A stretch of 64,000 bases of DNA from Bradyrhizobium sp. C9. GTDB lineage: Bacteria > Pseudomonadota > Alphaproteobacteria > Rhizobiales > Xanthobacteraceae. The notes beneath the pieces are model-generated. The model did no database searches and was not told the DNA's origin. It saw nothing but the letters and a program-made list of their open reading frames with translations. Positions 45,125-52,778 of the stretch are shown in pieces (position 1 is the first letter of the stretch; each line of letters begins with the position of its first letter). The stretch covers positions 140,718 through 204,717 of the forward strand of contig NZ_NWTG01000013.1 in assembly GCF_002532045.1 (NCBI RefSeq), read 5' to 3'. Position numbers and translations under genes: made by a program.

Positions 45125-45796
45125 CTATGCGCCGCCTGTCAACACCTTAACACCGCCGAACGCGGTGACCTGGCCGCGGCGCAGCATCACGATCTGGGTA
45201 GCGAGCTGGCGAAGCTCGGCCGCGTCGTGGCTGACATAGACCATCGGGACGCCGGCCTCGTCGCGTAGCCGGACCAGATAGGGCAGGATCTCGAGCTTGC
45301 GGCTTTCGTCGAGCGCGCCCAGCGGCTCGTCCAGCAGCAACAGCCGCGGCTTGGACAGCAGCGCCCGGCCGAGTGCGACGCGCTGCCGTTCGCCGCCGGA
45401 GAGCTTTCCGGGGCGGCGGTCGAGCAGGGCGCCGATGTCGAGCAGATCGACGACGCGCTTGTGTTGCGCAGGATCTTCCGTGAGCCCGTTCATGCGGCGG
45501 CCGTAATCGAGGTTCTGCCTGATATCGAGATGCGGAAACAGCCGCGCATCCTGGAAGACGTAGCCGATGCGCCGCCGCCAGGTCGGGACATGGATACCGG
45601 CCGCAGTGTCATCGACGGTCTCACCGTCGATCACGATGGTGCCGCGATCAGGGCGCACCAGCCCGGCGATGGTGTTGATCAGCGATGTCTTGCCGGAGCC
45701 GGACGCGCCGAACAGGCCGGTGACGCGGCCCTCGCTGGTGAATGACGCCGCGAGCGAGAACTCGCCGAGCTGCTTGGTGATGTCGACGCGCAGCAT
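45125..45796 (-). CDS. modC: Molybdate ABC transporter ATPase, short form
   Basis: ATP-hydrolysing subunit of the molybdate importer. Walker A is GASGSGKT, the signature LSGGERQRVALGRALL and Walker B LLLLDEPLGALD. At 223 residues it lacks the C-terminal MOP/TOBE domain that makes typical ModC about 350 residues long. The gene is immediately after modB (2-base gap). The missing domain normally binds molybdate for feedback, so this transporter may be regulated differently. Confidence 0.9.
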   Translation of the reverse strand: MLRVDITKQLGEFSLAASFTSEGRVTGLFGASGSGKTSLINTIAGLVRPDRGTIVIDGETVDDTAAGIHVPTWRRRIGYVFQDARLFPHLDIRQNLDYGRRMNGLTEDPAQHKRVVDLLDIGALLDRRPGKLSGGERQRVALGRALLSKPRLLLLDEPLGALDESRKLEILPYLVRLRDEAGVPMVYVSHDAAELRQLATQIVMLRRGQVTAFGGVKVLTGGA

Positions 45797-45798
45797 CG

Positions 45799-46494
45799 CT
45801 ATTGCCCGTGCAGGCGCGCGGTGGCGCGGCGTGCGAACACTTCGGCGGCGATCAGCGCTCCGACCGCGAGCACGACCGAGATGATCACGAGTCGTGCCGC
45901 GGCGGTGTCGCCGTCGGGTGTCTGGATCAGCGAGTAGATCGCCGATGAAATGGTCTGGGTCTCGCCGGGGATGTTGGAGACGAAGGTGATGGTCGCGCCG
46001 AACTCGCCGATCGCCTTGGCAAAGCCGAGCACCATGCCGGCCAGCACGCCCGGCAGCGCGAGCGGCAGCGTCACGGTTGCGAACACCCGCCAGGGCGCGG
46101 CGCCGAGCGTCTCGGCGGCCTGTTCGAGGCGGCGGTCGACAGCCTCGATCGAAAGCCGGATCGGGCGCACCAGAAGCGGAAACGACATCACGCCGCAGGC
46201 GAGCGCAGCGCCGGTCCAGCGGAATGCGAACACGATGCCGAGGTGATCGGCCAGCCAGGCGCCGACCAGGCCGCGCTTGCCGAAGGTCAGCAGCAGCAGA
46301 TAGCCGGTGACGACGGGCGGCAGCACCAGCGGCAGATGCACGGCGGCATCAAGCAGCGATTTGCCCCAGAAATCGCGCCGCGCCAGCAGCCAGGCGAGCG
46401 CGATCCCGAACGGGGTCGCCACCAGCGTTGCGATGACGGCGACCCGCAGCGACAGCAGGATCGCCGTCCATTCGGTCGGCGAGATCTCGAACAC
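45799..46494 (-). CDS. modB: Molybdate ABC transporter permease
   Basis: A 231-residue inner-membrane permease with about five to six helices. The ABC permease loop that contacts ModC reads EQAAETLGAAPWRVFATVTLPLALPGV. It lies 4 bases after modA and just before modC, completing the transporter operon. Confidence 0.93.
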   Translation of the reverse strand: MFEISPTEWTAILLSLRVAVIATLVATPFGIALAWLLARRDFWGKSLLDAAVHLPLVLPPVVTGYLLLLTFGKRGLVGAWLADHLGIVFAFRWTGAALACGVMSFPLLVRPIRLSIEAVDRRLEQAAETLGAAPWRVFATVTLPLALPGVLAGMVLGFAKAIGEFGATITFVSNIPGETQTISSAIYSLIQTPDGDTAAARLVIISVVLAVGALIAAEVFARRATARLHGQ

Positions 46495-46498
46495 GTGC

Positions 46499-47299
46499 TT
46501 ACGTCGTCGGGCTGATCAGGAACTTGAAGCCGTACTTCTCCAGGATCGTCTTCGCTGCGGACGAGCGCAGGAAGGCGAGATAGTCGGTGGTCTCCGGCTT
46601 GGCGGTCGTGGTCGCCGCAACCGGATAGATGATCGCGGGATGGGTGTCCGCCGGGAAGGTGCCGACGATCTTGACGCCCGGCTCGACCTTGGCGTCGGTC
46701 GAATAGACGATGCCGAGCACGGCTTCGCCGCGCGCCACCAGCGTCAATGCCGCGCGCACGCTCTCGGCCATCGCGAACTTCGGCTCTGCCGCCTGCCAGG
46801 CGCCGAGCTTCTCGAGCGCGGCCTTGGCGTATTTGCCGACCGGCACCGCCTTGACGTCGCCGGTGGCGATCCTGCCGTCGCCGGCGAGCTTGGCGAGATC
46901 GAAGCCAGGTCCGATGCTGACGTTGCCGATCATGGAATCCTTCGGCGCGATCAGCACGATCGAATTGCCGAGCAGGTTGACCCGCGTCGGCTCATTGATG
47001 TTCTTCTGCTTGATCGCGTAGTCCATCCAGTCGGTGTCGGCGGAGACGAACACGTCGGCCGGTGCGCCCTGCTCGATCTGCTTTGCCAATGCCGAGCTCG
47101 CGGCATAGCTGGCGCTGATCTTGACGCCGGTCTTGGCGGTGTAGGCCGCATCGATCTCGTCGAGCGCGTTCTTCATCGAGGCCGCGGCGAAGACGGTGAG
47201 CGTCTTGTCTTCGGCGTGCGCGGCCGAATGGATCGCACCGAGCAGGATGACGAAGGCAGTGAAAAGTCCGGCAAGCCTTGAAACCGAAAGTCGTGACAT
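46499..47299 (-). CDS. modA: Molybdate-binding periplasmic protein
   Basis: A 266-residue substrate-binding protein with signal peptide (LFTAFVILLGAIHSAAHA). Mature ModA marks are LTVFAAASMKNALDEI (ligand Ser), ASSALAKQIEQGAPADVFVSAD and the later GEAVLGIVYSTDA. ATG 47299 has GGAG 8 bases upstream; a longer in-frame start lacks sense. It is the first gene of modABC. Confidence 0.94.
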   Translation of the reverse strand: MSRLSVSRLAGLFTAFVILLGAIHSAAHAEDKTLTVFAAASMKNALDEIDAAYTAKTGVKISASYAASSALAKQIEQGAPADVFVSADTDWMDYAIKQKNINEPTRVNLLGNSIVLIAPKDSMIGNVSIGPGFDLAKLAGDGRIATGDVKAVPVGKYAKAALEKLGAWQAAEPKFAMAESVRAALTLVARGEAVLGIVYSTDAKVEPGVKIVGTFPADTHPAIIYPVAATTTAKPETTDYLAFLRSSAAKTILEKYGFKFLISPTT

Positions 47300-47404
47300 G
47301 GAAAGCGCTCCGTGCGAGCTCGCGCACGAACAGGCGCGCGCAAACCAGGCGTTGGGTGGATTCTGGGCGCGACGGACGGAAGCGCTGTTCCGCTGGCCCC
47401 CGAA

Positions 47405-47460
47405 GGACTTACGGTCCTCGGGATATCGCACTGCAAACATAGCAGGCTGGGACTTACGGT
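47405..47460. repeat. Direct repeat upstream of modA
   Basis: GGACTTACGGT occurs at 47405-47415 and again at 47450-47460, about 105-160 bases upstream of modA. No good ModE box was found near it. The repeat might bind a regulator or be chance. Confidence 0.3.
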
Positions 47461-47489
47461 AAAGGCGACCGTTTGTCTAACCGGTCGCG

Positions 47490-47999
47490 CTATTGATCCG
47501 ACGGCTGGATCGCGATCGACAGCGAGTTCTCTTTCGAGCCGCTGACCTGCAGCAGGAAGGGGCTGGCAGCGAGGTCATATTTCATGGTCTTGCGGATACC
47601 GTCGCAATCGGTCGCGCCGCTGAAGGCCTTCGGCTTCAGGAAATGCCCGTCCTGCACCAGGTCGACCCAGGCTCCGGCCGAGAGGCTGACGGTATAGAGC
47701 CCGGCCTTCGGCGCGGCCTTGAAGCTGGTGAAGCCGGCAAAGGTGCCGTCCTTCGGCGCGCGCTCGGGCGGGCTCGGCAGTTTGGCGTCGGCGGGGGCCA
47801 CCAGCGCCAGCGTGATCGCGGTCGACGGTACTGCCGTCTGCTCACTGCCCGAAGCAAGCTTGGCGCGATCGGGCGCGGTGAGCGCGGCGCGTGCGCGGTC
47901 GATCGACCATTTGAACTTGTCGCAGCCGCTCGGCTCTTCCGCCGCGAAGGCGGGAGCTGAAGCAAGCAGGAGCGATGCGGCGAGGAGCGATTTGCGCAT
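47490..47999 (-). CDS. Secreted/periplasmic hypothetical protein
   Basis: A 169-residue protein with a clear signal peptide (SLLAASLLLASAPAFAAEE). The mature domain has two Cys (SGCDKFKW, ATDCDGI) and a beta-rich C-terminal half (LYTVSLSAGAWVDLVQDGHF). No family was recognised. The gene stands between modA and mepA, same strand, without tight coupling. Confidence 0.7.
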   Translation of the reverse strand: MRKSLLAASLLLASAPAFAAEEPSGCDKFKWSIDRARAALTAPDRAKLASGSEQTAVPSTAITLALVAPADAKLPSPPERAPKDGTFAGFTSFKAAPKAGLYTVSLSAGAWVDLVQDGHFLKPKAFSGATDCDGIRKTMKYDLAASPFLLQVSGSKENSLSIAIQPSDQ

Positions 48000-48146
48000 G
48001 TCTGGTCCAATGCAATTGTGAAGGATGAAAGAGATCAGCGGCCCCGATCCATCGCTCGAACGCGCTTACGGCGCGCCGATGCGAGATCATAACTCAGTTC
48101 GAGCCGGCCGGAAAAGCCGCCTGACAAAGATGTTATTGCGTGAACA

Positions 48147-49094
48147 TTACTGCTTGGCGTCGGCCGCGTTCAGCACCGTCTTGCAGGCCGCCGGCATCTG
48201 CGCCAGCGTCATCGGCGGGCGCGGTTTCGGCGGCTTCGGCGGCGGCTTCGGATGCAGCACCGAGTCCTTGAACCAGAAGGCGAGATCGGACGGCTTGCAG
48301 CCTTCGCCCTCCGATTGCGGCTTCTGCCCTTCGCATGCCGGGCTGCTGGACGGACAGCGCATGCGGATGTGGAAGTGGTAGTCGTGGCCCCACCACGGCC
48401 GGATCTTTGACAGCCAGCTGCGGTCGCCCTTGGCCTCGCGGCACAGTGCCTTCTTGATCGCGGCATTGACGAAGATGCGCTGCACCGCGGGCTCACGCGC
48501 CGCATCGCGGATGACCAGGACATGAGCCGGCGTGAACACGCGCGGATCGATATCGAGCCGGTCGTCGCGCACCATCATCACCGCCGACATCTCCTCGCGA
48601 TCCTCGCGCGACAATTTGCGGTTCGGCATCGGCGTCAGCCAGATGTCGGCGTCGAGCCCGATCTGGTGGCTGGCATGACCCGACAGCGCGGGACCGCCGC
48701 GCGGCTGGCCGATGTCGCCGACCAGGATGCCGGGCCAGCCGGCGTCCTTGTGCGCGCCGGCCGCAAGCCGCTTCAGGAGCGCGATCATGTTGGGGTGGCC
48801 CCAGTAGCGGTTGCGCGACAGGCGCATCACCTGCCAGGTGTCGCCGTTCAGCGGCATCTGTGCGGCGCCGGCGAGACAACCCTTGGTATAGCCGCCGATC
48901 GATTGGGTCGGCATCGCCGCGGGCAGCACCTTGCGCGCGAACAGCTGCTTCGCCCCGATCGTTGGATCGTTCGGGTTGGCGAGCGGCGGCAATGGCTGCG
49001 GATTGAGCGAGCCCTTATCTTGCGCACGCGCGGCGATGGTGCAGGCGAGCAGGGCGGAGATCATGAGCGGGATCAGACGCAGGCGGGGTGTCAT
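48147..49094 (-). CDS. mepA: Penicillin-insensitive murein endopeptidase
   Basis: A 315-residue periplasmic LAS-type metallopeptidase (M74) that cleaves peptidoglycan cross-links. Signal peptide LIPLMISALLACTIAARAQ is followed by the zinc-site motifs HASHQIGLDADIW and WWGHDYHFHIRMRCP. Several Cys are placed for disulfides. The C-terminus has a Pro/Lys-rich tail (PKPPPKPPKPRPP). ATG 49094 is preferred over GTG 49103. The divergent gene is an L,D-transpeptidase, so this is a small cell-wall locus. Confidence 0.92.
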   Translation of the reverse strand: MTPRLRLIPLMISALLACTIAARAQDKGSLNPQPLPPLANPNDPTIGAKQLFARKVLPAAMPTQSIGGYTKGCLAGAAQMPLNGDTWQVMRLSRNRYWGHPNMIALLKRLAAGAHKDAGWPGILVGDIGQPRGGPALSGHASHQIGLDADIWLTPMPNRKLSREDREEMSAVMMVRDDRLDIDPRVFTPAHVLVIRDAAREPAVQRIFVNAAIKKALCREAKGDRSWLSKIRPWWGHDYHFHIRMRCPSSSPACEGQKPQSEGEGCKPSDLAFWFKDSVLHPKPPPKPPKPRPPMTLAQMPAACKTVLNAADAKQ

Positions 49095-49289
49095 TCGGAT
49101 CACTCTGTCTGCGTAAGGCTAACATGGATTCGAAGCAGGCGAACCGCGCTTTCATCCCATTTGCTTGATCGCCCACAAGGCGGATCAGGCTTACCTGCGG
49201 CTTTCCGGCGCGCATGTGATCCACGCCACTTTACAAGCACGCGTTGCAGGCGACATCATGCGCATATTAATTTCAGGGCAGGCATTATT

Positions 49290-49727
49290 ATGACGAGCGT
49301 ATGTTGCGTACGGCTGGCGTTTGCTGCCGCGATTGCCGCGTCGATATTGGCTCTCTCTCCCGCGAAAGCCGACATCGTCGTTCACATTGATAAATCATCG
49401 CAGCGCATGGCGGTCAGCGTCGACGGCGCGACGCGCTACAACTGGCCGGTGTCGACCGGGCGCCGTGGCTATGGCACGCCGAACGGCGTGTTCCGTCCGC
49501 AGATGATGGCGCGCCGCTGGTACTCGCGGAAATACTACAACTCGCCGATGCCGTACGCGATCTTCTTCCACGGCGGCTTCGCGATCCACGGCACCTATGA
49601 GCTCACGCGTCTCGGCGGCCCGGCCTCGCATGGTTGCGTGCGCCTGCATCCCTCGCACGCAGCACAGCTCTACGGGCTGGTCGAGCGCAACGGCCGCGGC
49701 GGCACGCGGATCGAGATCACCAACTAG
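49290..49727 (+). CDS. L,D-transpeptidase (YkuD family)
   Basis: A 145-residue periplasmic enzyme that forms 3-3 cross-links in peptidoglycan or attaches proteins to it. The catalytic motif is GGPASHGCVRLHPSHA with the nucleophilic Cys, preceded by the conserved His in FAIHGTYEL. A signal peptide (RLAFAAAIAASILALSPAKA) is present. It is short, comprising little more than the YkuD domain, as is usual for alphaproteobacterial members. It is divergent from mepA. Confidence 0.9.
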   Translation: MTSVCCVRLAFAAAIAASILALSPAKADIVVHIDKSSQRMAVSVDGATRYNWPVSTGRRGYGTPNGVFRPQMMARRWYSRKYYNSPMPYAIFFHGGFAIHGTYELTRLGGPASHGCVRLHPSHAAQLYGLVERNGRGGTRIEITN

Positions 49728-50020
49728 CGATGCCTTAACCCTGCGATAACCCTGTCACACGCTGGCAAACATTCGTGCGCTTGAGCCGCATCCGGCGCGT
49801 TCATTGTGCAGTTGCGCGCCGATTTACGCTTTCTTCACCACGCTCCGGCGGGTCCGCGCCGCAAATCTGCGCTGTTCGCCGCGTGCGCACCGCGAGCCCC
49901 TCGCATCCGCCGTGAGCTCGCCTGCAAAGCGGGCAGCTACGGCTTTCTCAGGCAGCGCAGCTATTCGCCGAGAGATACCAATTTTTCAGACACTTATCGC
50001 AGAAATGTCGCCGAACTGGA

Positions 50021-52237
50021 ATGCGCGTGGGGCGTGCGATAGCAATGATGCGGCCGAAAAAGATCAAGAAGCCGAAACAGGCCAAACTGTCCGGTCCTCG
50101 GGGCCGCCGGGCGAGGCCGCTGCCGAAGATGTCCGGCAGTTCGCGCCGCACCGCGGTCGAGATCGGCGAGCTGGTGCGCCAGCGCGCGCAGGCCGATGCC
50201 GCGATCGTCGAGGCCCGCAGGTCCAATGCGCGGCTGCGCGAGGCGATCGACATCCTGCCGCAAGGCATCGTGTTCCTGGACCCGGAAGGCCGCTACACCC
50301 TCTGGAACAAGAAATACTCGGAAATCTACAAGCGCAGTTCCGACCTGTTCGAGCAAGGCGCGCGCCTGGAAGACACCATTCGCATCGGCGTCGCGCGCGG
50401 CGACTATCCCGAGGCCGCAGGGCGCGAGGAAGAGTGGATCGCCGAGCGGCTCGAGAGGATGTACCAGCCGGGCGAGCGGCACGAGCAGGTGCTGGCCGAT
50501 GGCCGCGTGGTGTTGATCGAGGAGCGGCTGACCTCGGATGGCGGCATCGTCGGCCTGCGCGTCGACATCACCGAACTGAAACAGCGCGAGGCGTCGTTCC
50601 GCCTTCTGTTCGACGGCAATCCGGTGCCGATGATCCTGTGCGCGCTCGACGGTGAGAAGATCCTGGCGGTCAACGATGCCGCGATCGCGCACTATGGTTA
50701 TGTTCGTGCCGAATTCGAGAAGATGACGATCAGGAGCCTGCAGGCATTCGATGCCGAGCTGCCCTGGGCCACAGGCCGCAGCAGCGACGAGCAGGCGGCG
50801 CGGACCTGGAAACATGTGCGGGCGGACGGAACGCTGATTGATCTGGCGATCTATTCGCGCCAGCTGATGCATGGCGACCAGCCGGCGATGCTGCTCGCGC
50901 TGATGGACATCACCGAGCGCAAGCGCGCCGAGGCGCGGCTCGCCTTCATGGCCCAGCACGACAGCCTGACTGGGCTGCCGAATCGCAACCTGCTGCGCCA
51001 GCAGATGGAAGACATGCTGCAGCACACCCGCCGCTCCACCGACAAGGTCGCGGTGCTAATGCTCGGGCTCGACAATTTCAAGGCGGTCAACGACACGCTC
51101 GGCCACGGCATCGGCGACAAGCTGTTGCGCGGGGTCGCCAAGCGCCTGCGTTCGACGCTGCGCGAGGAAGACGCGCTGGCCCGGCTCAACTCCGATGAAT
51201 TCACCATCGTGCAGGGCGGCGTGATGCGGCCCGAGGACGCGGTGCTGCTGGCGCGGCGGATCCTGGATGCGATCGGCGAGCCCTATCTGCTCGACGGCCA
51301 TTCGGTGGTGGTCGGCGCCAGCATCGGGATCGCGATGTCGCCCGGCGACGGCGAGGATTCCGAAAAACTCTTGAAGAGCGCCGACATGGCGCTGTCGCGC
51401 GCCAAGAGCGAATTCCGCGGCACCTTCTCCTTCTTCGAAGCCGAGATGGATGCGCGTGCGCAGAGCCGCCGCAAGATCGAGATCGATCTGCGCGATGCGA
51501 TCCAGAATGAAGGCCTGCGGCCCTATTACCAGCCGCTGGTCGACCTCACCAGCGGTCGCATCACCGGCTTCGAGGCCCTGGTGCGCTGGCCGCATCCGGA
51601 GCGCGGCATGATCTCGCCCGGTGAGTTCATCCCGGTCGCCGAGGAGACCGGCCTGATCAATCCGCTGGGCGCGCTGATGCTGCATCGCGCCTGCATGGAC
51701 GCGGCGCAATGGCCCGACGACGTCCGCGTCGCGGTCAACCTGTCGCCGCTGCAATTCCGCACCGGCAACCTGCTGGCGCTGATTACCGACGCCTTGCGGC
51801 AATCCGGCCTGCCGGCGCGGCGGCTCGAACTCGAGATCACCGAAACTTTGCTGCTCGAGAAGAGCAGCCAGGTGCTGGCGACGCTGCATGCGCTCCGCGC
51901 GCTCGGCGTGCGGATGTCGATGGACGATTTCGGCACCGGCTATTCGAGCCTGAGCTATCTGCGCAGCTTCCCGTTCGACAAGATCAAGATCGACCAGTCG
52001 TTCGTGCGCGACCTCGGTTCGAACCCGGACGCGCAGGCGATCGTGCGTTCGATCGTCAGCCTCGGCGTCGGGCTTGGCGTTACCATCACCGCTGAGGGCG
52101 TCGAGACCGAGGCGGAGCTGAGCTGCCTGCGTGCCGAGGGCTGCCACGAGGGCCAGGGCTTCCTGTTCAGCCGCGCGCGGCCGAACGCCGAGGTGATCAG
52201 CCTCTTGAAAGCGCAGCGCGTCGCGACGGCGGCGTAG
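50021..52237 (+). CDS. PAS-PAS-GGDEF-EAL c-di-GMP phosphodiesterase candidate
   Basis: A 738-residue soluble signalling protein. Two PAS domains lie at about 72-188 and 192-300. The GGDEF domain (310-475) has NSDEF at 390-394 instead of GGDEF, so cyclase activity is unlikely. The EAL domain (490-735) keeps FEALVRW, the metal-ligand segment VAVNLSPLQF, the loop MDDFGTGYSSLSYL and ITAEGVETEAEL, so it should hydrolyse c-di-GMP. ATG 50021 is the longest start; ATG 50045/50048 are alternatives, and none has a clear ribosome site. Confidence 0.85.
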   Translation: MRVGRAIAMMRPKKIKKPKQAKLSGPRGRRARPLPKMSGSSRRTAVEIGELVRQRAQADAAIVEARRSNARLREAIDILPQGIVFLDPEGRYTLWNKKYSEIYKRSSDLFEQGARLEDTIRIGVARGDYPEAAGREEEWIAERLERMYQPGERHEQVLADGRVVLIEERLTSDGGIVGLRVDITELKQREASFRLLFDGNPVPMILCALDGEKILAVNDAAIAHYGYVRAEFEKMTIRSLQAFDAELPWATGRSSDEQAARTWKHVRADGTLIDLAIYSRQLMHGDQPAMLLALMDITERKRAEARLAFMAQHDSLTGLPNRNLLRQQMEDMLQHTRRSTDKVAVLMLGLDNFKAVNDTLGHGIGDKLLRGVAKRLRSTLREEDALARLNSDEFTIVQGGVMRPEDAVLLARRILDAIGEPYLLDGHSVVVGASIGIAMSPGDGEDSEKLLKSADMALSRAKSEFRGTFSFFEAEMDARAQSRRKIEIDLRDAIQNEGLRPYYQPLVDLTSGRITGFEALVRWPHPERGMISPGEFIPVAEETGLINPLGALMLHRACMDAAQWPDDVRVAVNLSPLQFRTGNLLALITDALRQSGLPARRLELEITETLLLEKSSQVLATLHALRALGVRMSMDDFGTGYSSLSYLRSFPFDKIKIDQSFVRDLGSNPDAQAIVRSIVSLGVGLGVTITAEGVETEAELSCLRAEGCHEGQGFLFSRARPNAEVISLLKAQRVATAA

Positions 52238-52243
52238 CGAAGC

Positions 52244-52708
52244 CTAGTTCGCTTTCTTCTTCTGATGATAGGTCAGCGCCAGCGCCACGCAGTGGCGCAG
52301 CGCCGCCTCCGGAAGCTTGGCCGCGACGTCGAGCAGGATAGCGCGGTTGCCGCTGTAGCTGAGCTCGGGATAGAGCTCGCGGAAGGTCTCGACCAGATTG
52401 GTCTGGCAATGGAAGTAGACCGCGACCTGGTCGGCGGAGGGCTTCACCTGATCGGAGGGCTTCACCTGATCGATCCGCACCGTGCTGCCGCTGCCGGTCT
52501 CCGGCGTGAGATAGCTCGGCTGCCCCCATTTCAGCGTCTCTTCCAGTGCGCCGACGCCCTTGGTTGCCTTCGCGGTGTCGAAGATCAGGCGCCGTAGCGC
52601 CAGCAGCTTGGCCTTGACGGGCGCGGGGTATGCGTCGAACAGCGTATCCGCCGCTTTCGCTTGCGGTCGTCGTGCCGCCTTGCTGGTCGATGTTGCCGGC
52701 TTGCGCAT
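52244..52708 (-). CDS. DUF1801 family protein
   Basis: A 154-residue soluble protein. DUF1801 features include PAPVKAKLLALRRLIFDTA and EETLKWGQPSYLTPE, and the C-terminal ALALTYHQKKK. ATG 52708 has GGAG 6 bases upstream. A perfect 18-base tandem duplication inserts a second DQVKPS in a surface loop. Function of the family is not well defined. It is convergent with the EAL gene (6-base gap). Confidence 0.8.
   Translation of the reverse strand: MRKPATSTSKAARRPQAKAADTLFDAYPAPVKAKLLALRRLIFDTAKATKGVGALEETLKWGQPSYLTPETGSGSTVRIDQVKPSDQVKPSADQVAVYFHCQTNLVETFRELYPELSYSGNRAILLDVAAKLPEAALRHCVALALTYHQKKKAN
52436..52471. repeat. 18-bp perfect tandem duplication inside DUF1801 gene
   Basis: GGAGGGCTTCACCTGATC is present twice in a row (52436-52453, 52454-52471). 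Both copies are in frame and add six residues. Perfect identity suggests a recent slippage event. Confidence 0.85.
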
Positions 52709-52778
52709 GGAGGGCTCCGCGAGGACGACGTATCGCGTCAATCTACCATGGCACCTTGAACGTCAGATAGCCCGCCGC

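Noticed and set aside
47300..47480. Possible ModE box or molybdenum-cofactor riboswitch before modA
   Set aside because: No convincing dyad of the ModE type and no conserved riboswitch stems could be traced.
48522..49289. Long in-frame extension upstream of the L,D-transpeptidase
   Set aside because: It runs antisense through mepA; the internal ATG 49290 gives a proper signal peptide.
49732..49750. TTAACCCTGCGATAAC as a possible CtrA site
   Set aside because: One mismatch to TTAA-N7-TTAAC and about 270 bases from the next start; support is too weak.
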